Shown here: piece by piece, positions 56,601 through 64,000 of the stretch | How the letters are laid out: each line of letters starts with the position of its first letter | How positions within the stretch are numbered: the first letter of the stretch is position 1 | NCBI RefSeq assembly: GCF_020382885.2 | Contig: NC_058501.1 | Span: forward strand, 18,038,001-18,102,000 | Direction of reading: 5' to 3' | From: Scatophagus argus | Taxonomy: Eukaryota; Chordata; Actinopteri; Scatophagidae | Length of the DNA: 64,000 nt | The notes under the pieces: model-generated | Databases searched by the model: none | What the model was told of the DNA's origin: nothing | What the model saw: only the letters and a program-made list of their open reading frames with translations | Program-made: the position numbers and the translations under genes

Positions 56601-59600
56601 ATGAAGAAGAAAAGAACCTCAGCTATTGTATTGCTGGCTTTAATACAAGGTAGGCTCTACTACAGCTTATGAATTTGTGAATATGATAAATATACTGGTA
56701 AAAACATAAGAATAAAGGTCTGTTGTGTCATTTATATAACATTAAATAACAAATGTCTTTATTATCTGTAGGTGTTCTGATGTCTGGTGCTGTGGAGGTC
56801 CTGCCCTCCATCAACCCTGCCGTAATCGGGGACAATGTGACTCTGTCTCTATCTCCTTCTACACCTCTGAAAAGTGGGAGCTGGGCAGTGGGAGAAACCC
56901 TCATCCTCACCTGGCTGGGGGACCAGCAGGCAGTTTTCCCCAGCCACAATGGCAGGGTGTCGGTCAACGTCCTCACTGGAGCCCTCACTCTGAGGTCCGT
57001 CACAGGGGCCGACTCAGGAGTCTACGTAGTGCAGAGCAGTGACCCGCCGCTTAAGGCCAATGCTTCCATTACTGTTCTGGGTAAGACTGACGAGAGTGTT
57101 GATATTCAGAATTGGGTGGAACCGGTTTCAAGAGGTCATTCGACAGCCCATAGCAAATGTCACCGAAAGCGAATGTTTAGCTAAGCAGCAATAAGAACTG
57201 GATTTACTTTGAAGTGTTTCCAACAGAAACTGAACAGTCACAAATCCATCTTCTCCGCCTTACTAAAAGGCATGGAAAAGATCAACTCCTAATGCTGAAT
57301 CAAGTCACTTGCTCAGTTTTATTTTATTTAATTTAGCCCTGTTTGAGTTACATTTCAAAAAAGCAATAGCAATATAAGTCTGTGAAGATTCTCAGTCATC
57401 CAGGTCATATTCACTTGAAGGCTGCTTCAGCAAGGCGTCTGGATCTTCACAAGTCCAGACGTCTTGCTTCAACCCTTCGAGTCAATAGCAATGTAGTTAT
57501 ACAGAGAAAAAAAGTTATACCCAAAACTGCCTTTTCACACTTACGTTAAAATTAAAATGCTATCATTTAAAAACCTTCATTTTCATTATTATATTTACCC
57601 TCAATAGATTTTTTTTCTCTTTAAAGGATTTGAATGAATTGTGAACTTTGTTGACTTTCTCACTAATGTAAAGTAATAATAATAGTAATAGTAAAAATAA
57701 TATTGCTTCTAATGCCTTCACTTAAAAAAAAGATCAATACTTACTTATTAAAAAAACAGAACATCTATAAACCTCATAGACAAGTAAATACATGTGGACA
57801 GACGGCAACAGCCAAACAAGCCCAAAAACAAGAACTGTACTAAATATAATTAGAACATACAAACAGGAAAACTGTGCAAATTGGTAATATTGTTTCCTGC
57901 AACAAACACAGAGACGAATAGGCAGAGAAAAACGTGCTGATGAGTTGTTTACACTACACCATTTTACAGGAACAGGTTTCTGTTGTAATGAAAAACGAGG
58001 ATCCGTAAACAGTGCTGAGAAAGGTCTGAGAGGAATGTATGTCTCTGCCTCGTGATATTTGGAATGACAACGAGCAGACGCCATAGCTGTAGCTACTTAC
58101 TGTAACAGCCAGTGTGTGTTTTGGTTTTGCTGTTCTTTTGTTCACCTGACCTCTGGGCAGTTTCTGTCTGCCCGTCTGTATGTCTGTCAGCACTCTAATT
58201 CTGCTGGGTCAATATGCTACCAGCTCGCCTCCCCACACAAAGCCACATCTAGAAGAGTCATATCAGTATGTTCTATCACTTACACAAACATACCACGTTT
58301 TGCATTTTATCTGAAAAGACAATGTCACTTCAATGTGAATTTCATACTTGGCAGCAAATGGTTATTAAAGTATGTAGCAGTAGTTACTAAATTATTTTTA
58401 ATGCTTTATAGCTTCTTGTTTCTTTTTATAGCCTCTAGAATTCATTAAGAAGAAGAAATGAATGCATTAACCACTTTTTTACAACATCAGGCCTGAAAAA
58501 TTATTTTATTTAACTAATGACTTTCAATAATGTCTGCTTACTTTTGAATAATAACAGATGATACATTTCTCACCTACTAAAAACACAAGTCTGCTGCTTC
58601 AAATTACAGAATTGGCATTATCAGTTATCCTTTACGTATGAACGTTTTCACCTGAACATTTTAAGGTTTGTTAAGATAGATATTATGGCTGGGCTGTTGT
58701 GCTGGACCCCATTACATAATGCAGTCGTATCTAATGAAGTGACTACAGACTGTAGGCCATAAAACATCAACGCACTGTGTTTTTTGTACTGATGTTGTTC
58801 TTCTATTGCTTTATTCTACTACAAAACCTCACAGTACGTTGACAGTTTGATAGACATCTTGAAACTCATGCACTTGTCTTCCACAGAGACTGTTTCAAAT
58901 GTGACAGTAAGTGTGAATCCACCCTCCCTGATGGAGTTCAACAGCTCAGCAGTCATTACGTGCTCCGTCTCCTCTGGATCCTCCCTCTCTTTTCTCTGGA
59001 AGAATGGCAGCTCTGAGGTTGCAGCAGGTGACAGAGTTCAGCTCACCGACGGAGGATCCACCCTCACTATAGTCAACGTGACTCGCTATGACTGGGGACC
59101 GTTCAGGTGTCATGCGTTCAATCTTGTCAGTAATGGCACCAGTGATTCAGTGAACCTTACTATCAGCTGTGAGTTTCATTTTTATCCTAATCTGTTTGCA
59201 CCTGGTATAACTTGGTGATTACACTACAAAGGCTGTATGCCTCTCCACTTCCACCTGTTTGTCTTTCTATCTCTTTCTCAGATGGTCCAGATGACATGGC
59301 CCTCACTGTGAATGGACAGAGCACGACCTCCTTTCCAGTTGGATCCAATCTGACCATGCTCTGTTCAGCCCAGTCCAGTCCTCCAGCTCAGTTTCACTGG
59401 GCTGTCAGGGGAAAGCTTGTGAACACGACAGGTCCAATGTTGGAGCTGTTCAGTGTCAGCAAGGACCAGAGTGGTTCATATTACTGTCTGGCCTTCAACA
59501 ATCACACCAACATAAACAGCAGTATCACCAAACACATCACGATAGGGGGTGAGTGTGTTTGTATAGTGGCGTCAAGCTTCATATTTCTTCATCTGTTTCC

Positions 59601-59709
59601 AGTTTCATCTCCACTTTGCTTTGTGTCTGCAGAGTCGTCAGGATCTGAACAACAGACAGTCAGTGTGTGGCTTCTACGTCTGCTCTTATTGTTTGGATTC
59701 CTCCTCTAA
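56601..59709 (+). CDS. Gene G: CEACAM-like, N + 2 C2 domains, GPI-anchor-type end
   Basis: Complete spliced gene of about 327 residues. Exons: signal 56601-56649 ([17 protein letters not shown]); N domain 56772-57080; C2-1 58887-59168; C2-2 59282-59548; last exon 59633-59709. All phase 1, frame open. The N domain has no cysteine (VTLSLSPS, then DSGVYVV), as in A-E. C2-1 ([32 protein letters not shown]) and C2-2 ([24 protein letters not shown]) match the C2-1/C2-2 types of the array. The final exon is [13 protein letters not shown] plus a leucine-rich run and stop, with no cytoplasmic tail, so a GPI anchor like that of human CEACAM5-8 is likely by convergence. AATAAA follows at 59752. Confidence 0.88.
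57423..57472. repeat. Imperfect hairpin in gene G intron 2
   Basis: TGCTTCAGCAAGGCGTCTGG (57423-57442) pairs with TCCAGACGTCTTGCTTCAA (57454-57472) apart from a few mismatches. It looks like the end of a dispersed element, together with the preceding TTCTCAGTCATCCAGGTCAT. The rest of this 1.8-kb intron shows nothing recognised. Confidence 0.6.
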
Positions 59710-59751
59710 TTGTCAGACATGTTGGGACTATTGTAAAGACATGCAGAGATT

Positions 59752-59757
59752 AATAAA
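59752..59757 (+). terminator. Polyadenylation signal of gene G
   Basis: AATAAA 43 bp after the stop codon, in a suitable position for a short 3'UTR. Confidence 0.6.
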
Positions 59758-59955
59758 ACTAACATCACAAACAGTCTGAATAACTGTTTCTCTTTCAGAT
59801 GTCGGTGGACGACTCTGATGCAGTAAAATAAATTGAAACCTTTAGGCAATTTCCAATACTGCATTCAAAACCATTTCTGTGGTGTGTGTCTTTAATTTTT
59901 TTTTTTATTCAGCAAGTAAATGATATATATTAAAAAATATATACAAAAAATACAT

Positions 59956-60819
59956 GATATAGACAAAAGCACTGGGACACCTGACCATTACACCAACAGG
60001 CACTTTAATGACATTGCACTCTAAATACACAGACAACTTTGCAGCTATAACAGCTTCAGCTCTTCTGGGAAGGTTTTCCACAAGTGTTTCCGTGGGAATT
60101 CATGCAGTAGAGCTTTGTGAGGCCAGCCTAGCTCACAGTCTCTATTCCAGTTCAATCAGGAGAGACTAAATAATCAAGGAAAGAGAATGAGGCAACTGAA
60201 TATAATGATTTATCGAAAACAGAGAATTGAACTTTGGCGCTTAGGAAGTAGAACATCACAGGAAGCTTCTTATGAACGCAGTGCCTCCAGAAGAATGAGA
60301 CTTCCCCTGGTGGTGGTGGTGGTGAGGAGTGACGTTGGCTCATGAGAAGGAACTTGTAGCCAGAGAATTTGATAGAAGCCAAGCATTCTTAGAAACAGTG
60401 GTGAAAGGGGTGGAGGTGGGTTGTGATTGAAAGATGTGGACAGAGAAATAGAGGAGATTGACATAAGGGAGTGACATAAAGAGTATTTGCAAAAAAAAAA
60501 GTAGTCTTCCTGATTGAACTTTCGCTAAGCTCCATTTCATCCCAAAGATGTTGGATGGTGTTGAGGTCAGGACTCTGTGCGGGCCAGTCGAGTTCTCCCA
60601 CACAAAACTCATCCAACCATGTCTTTATGGAGCTTTGCTTTGTGCACTGGAGCACAGTCATGCTGGAATAGAAAAGGACCTTCCCCAAACTGTTGCCAAA
60701 ATGTTGAAAGCATAGCGTTGTCCAAAATGTCTTGGTATGCTGAAGCATTAAGATTTCCCTTCACTGAAAAACAGGCCCAAAAAGAGGTTTGTCTGAATAC
60801 TTTTGTCTATATAGTGCAC
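59956..60819 (-). mobile_element. Tc1/mariner element with decayed transposase and nested insert
   Basis: The ends are ATATAGACAAAAGCACTGGG and TACTTTTGTCTATATAGTGC, matching inverted repeats. The minus strand carries the transposase C-terminal signature DWPAQSPDLNTIQHLWDE together with QCTKQSSIKTWLDE. About 380 bp near 60155-60535 do not match the family and include a GGT run (about 60309-60330), so a second sequence seems to have been inserted. Much of the transposase is missing; the element cannot be active. Confidence 0.8.
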
Positions 60820-61640
60820 ATATTAAAAGAAAATTTGATCAACTAATTACTGATGTCTAAAGTTTTTGTCTTTTTGACATATGCTTACTCATACAACAGT
60901 GTACCCTGACTGATAAGGAGTACTTAAAAGAGAGCACAATATACACAACCATACCCACATACCTCAAATACACAAACACAAAACGTACGTTAACTAACAT
61001 TACAGTAAACACACAGAGGGGAAAAACACAACTACCAAAGGGATAGACAGTCCTTTTAATGCTGTTATTAAGATAGCAGCTTCCTACTGTGTGACTTTAA
61101 AAGCTGAAGTGACAAGACATTTATTGGTATACATGTGGAGTGGTGAGTGATAAATATTTAAAAAGAGTTTAATTTAAGTTTAATTTATGCTAACAGTCTT
61201 TTCCTGATTTTCCAGTGTTTATTCTACCTGCATTGTGGAAAAATGTTATGTAAAAGACAACATTTGTCAAGACTATGTGACTCCACGAAACAGGTCTTGT
61301 TTCGGTTTAAGTCGTGCAGATCTTTTGCAAAGTAACCACTCATATAAGGGCATGGCAAGTTAAAAACTGGAGAATGGCTGAAGTTTACAGTAAATGGACA
61401 CTCCTTGATGTGAGCCAGTGAAATCCCTGGCAAAACAAGGTGTGGCCAGGACTGTGAGGTGGTATGGTGATGATTATACTAGGCGCGAGCATTTACATAA
61501 TGAGAGCAGAAAGCTGGACTGATGTAGAGCAAATATTTGCAGATCAGAAGACGGCTGTGATCGCACAATATCAGCCAGATTTGAGTTCATCGCGGCTGGA
61601 GTCAAGTTCTTTCAGCTAAAGGGAAAGTTCGCAACCAAAA
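60820..61640. other. Intergenic region before gene H
   Basis: No exon or element recognised. The first exon of gene H follows directly, and its promoter presumably lies here. Confidence 0.4.
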
Positions 61641-61648
61641 AGAGCAGA

Positions 61649-64000
61649 ATGAAGAATGGAATGGAGTCTCGGATGGTGTTTGTCCTAATCCTGGCCATTA
61701 TAAGCTATGAAACAGGTAATGCTTTATTCTTTAAACTTTGTTATTGCATTGCTCCTCAGTTCAAACACTGAGAGCCTAGAGAGGTTTATCTTAATGTTGA
61801 AACCTTTTAAGACTCGTGTATAATTCAGTTCAGAAACACAGAACTGACTGATGATTGTCTTGCTTTCTGTTTCTAGCTCCCGTTCATAGCCTAAGTATCC
61901 ATGCTTCTGCGAACCCCTTACCAGTGGGCAGCGACGTCACACTTTTCAGCCATGCCGAAGTCACTTTAGGTGCCTGGATCTTCAACAACGAAATCATTGC
62001 GATGATAGCCGGTGGAAAAACATTTATATTTGACTCTTGGACTAACAGAGTTACACTGAATTTAAGCACTAACTACACATCATTGACCATAAGGTCACTA
62101 AAGGTGGAAGACTCTGGACTGTACACATTACAGAAAATGAATACCTCTCGTGCTGACTTAAAACTGTCAGTCCAAGGTAAGGATGACCTAATCACTTTTA
62201 ATGTTTACTACTTGATGTTAATCTCATATACTTACATACTACAAATTTATATTAAACAAAGCTCAATACACACATACATCCATACACACAAATACTCATT
62301 CAGTCGCAATGAGCAGAGCATTTTCACATTCTGTTGTCTACTTCTATGTTTGACAAGCGGTGATATGCAAAACAAAAGAACAGGGCAGAGTGGGAGCCTG
62401 AAGCTATTACGGTCACCTTGACTTTGGCAGTATGAGAGTTAGCTTTGCTCGAGTCCTAAACTAAGTCTCAGTTTCAGTCTTCAGATTGGATAAATAGGAA
62501 ATTTTGCCTATTTTTAATTATAAAAACTTAATTCTAATCATTTTAAAGAAATGACATGAGCTTTTAATGGATCTGGTGAAATAGCTGGTACTATTGTCAC
62601 ACAGCATTATTAAAACTTAGTTACCTGAACACAAGTCAGGCCCTCTGACGCTATAATTAGGTAAGAGTAGGCTACTTTGGACTGAAGGCTGAATGTTAGA
62701 TGTTGATCATTATCCAGTTCTTCAGTTAGCATGCTAACATGCTCCCAATTGCTCATATTGTCACAGACAATATTGATGTGTAATATGATGTAAGCCAGGT
62801 TGACATCTTTGGCGTGTTGGCATGCTAACATTTGCTATTAAGCAAAAAAAAGAATAGAAATAAAGATGAAAGAAAAGAAAATAGGTGGGGCTGATGGGAA
62901 TGCCATGTGATTACTTTTGCTGTTGCCGTAAGCGAGGCTAAAGACAGACTTCTGACAATCAGACTTAAATTCAAGACGTCACGTCACATTTGCGTCTACT
63001 GTCAGAGATAAATTACCTTGTTTGTCCACTGCAATCTTGCCTCTCCACAAAATTAGATAAATAGCTTTTTATTTCCTTCCTTGCAGTACCTGTTTCAAAT
63101 GTGACTCTGAGGGCACAGAAAACCAACCTGGTGGAGTTCAATGACACAGCAGTTCTCATGTGCTCTGTGTCCAGCGGGACATCCCTGTCTTATGCTTGGC
63201 TGAAGGGCAGCTCTGTGGTCACAGCCGGTGATGGAATACAGCTAAGCAATGAAGGAGCCACTCTTACTATTGTTGGGGTGACCCGCTATGACGCAGGGCC
63301 ATTCATGTGCAACGTGTCCAATGGTGTAAGCCATGAAACCAGTCCCCCTGTCCATCTGAACATCAGCTGTGAGTTTTCACAAGACAACTTGTAGGTCTAC
63401 TGTATGTATTTTAAAAAAATAGTTCCAATCACACATAAATCCCTAAAACATTTTCCCTCTTGTTGCTTCACTAGATGGTCCGAGTAACACGATGATATCG
63501 CTCATGCCCATGAAGTACATCTACAGAACGGGATCGAACATCACGCTGCATTGCTCATCGGAGTCCAGCCCTCCAGCGATGATCCAGTGGATGCTTGATG
63601 GAGTGTACCTAAATCAGTTTGCCCCGCAGCTTCAGCTAGAAAAGACTACAGAGAGCAACTCAGGAAATTACCAATGCATATTACACAACACAGTCACATC
63701 GAGGTTCAGCAGCACGAGTGCAATTATCAGGATTTTAGGTGAGGATTGGATTTGATTTGTAGAATTTTAGAGAGTACATGATTTCAAACTTATCATCTAA
63801 CTCTCAAGAAAGCAAATAAGTGTATTTCCCAAAATGTTTAACTATTCACTGAAATTATCCAGTGGCATGTGTCACATTTATTCAACTAACCGAGGTGTTA
63901 ATTTAAATGACCTAATTCCCTTCTCGTCCCACAGATCCAATAGAAGCAGTTGTGGTGAATCACACAGGTGGACCAGCGATACTTAATGACTCATTCACCA
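61649..64000 (+). CDS. Gene H: CEACAM-like receptor, 3' end beyond window
   Basis: Partial gene. Exons: signal 61649-61715 (MKNGMESRMVFVLILAIIS); N domain 61877-62176; C2-1 63087-63368; C2-2 63475-63738; start of a further Ig exon at 63935 (DPIEAVVVNHTGGPAILNDS). All joints seen are phase 1. The N domain lacks the usual cysteines (DVTLFSHAE, DSGLYTL). C2-1 has VPVSNVTL, VLMCSVSSGTSLSYAWLKGS and PFMCNVSN; C2-2 has NITLHCSSESSPPAMIQWML and SGNYQC. The order matches genes A-E and G but the sequence is well diverged. Whether it ends in a tail or a GPI anchor cannot be seen. Confidence 0.85.

Noticed and set aside
1..64000. CRISPR array, bacterial operon or ribosomal RNA
   Set aside because: No regularly spaced short repeats or rRNA sequence; intron structure and transposons are those of a vertebrate nuclear genome.

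Overview
The window looks like nuclear DNA of a teleost fish, probably percomorph-like. The genes are split by GT-AG introns, and the DNA between them holds fish-type Tc1/mariner relics, tRNA-derived SINEs, 5'-truncated LINE ends and a Ty3/gypsy gag relic. I did no search; family names come from motifs I recognise.

The main content is a tandem array of CEACAM-like immunoglobulin-superfamily receptor genes. Four similar genes lie on the minus strand: A (2434-7669), B (12185-16675), C (22183-28087) and D (about 30700-35882). Gene E (38539-48091) lies on the plus strand. Each has a short signal-peptide exon, a V-type N domain without cysteines, and one or two pairs of C2 exons (called C2-1 and C2-2). 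Two more C2 exons (C2-3, C2-4), a glycine-rich transmembrane exon and cytoplasmic exons follow. All main exons join in phase 1. A, C and E carry two C2-1/C2-2 pairs; B and D carry one. E ends in a long tail with two ITIM-type tyrosine motifs. A-C end in a 16-residue last exon with YEE and mostly YEN motifs.

D and E are head to head. The same arrangement can be traced beside B, where an orphan plus-strand signal exon survives at 18891-18936, and beside A, where only intron relics remain. The ancestral unit was therefore probably a divergent receptor pair whose plus-strand member was lost twice, with LINE, SINE and deletion scars marking the losses.

Three more diverged plus-strand genes follow. 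F (51122-53040) and G (56601-59709) are complete three-Ig-domain genes ending in hydrophobic, GPI-anchor-type tails. H (61649 onward) has the same CEACAM-like order and runs off the right edge.

Together the locus looks like a rapidly evolving paired-receptor or adhesion cluster: variable N domains, near-identical C2 exons, alternative anchoring and alternative signalling tails. Receptor function is inference from architecture only.
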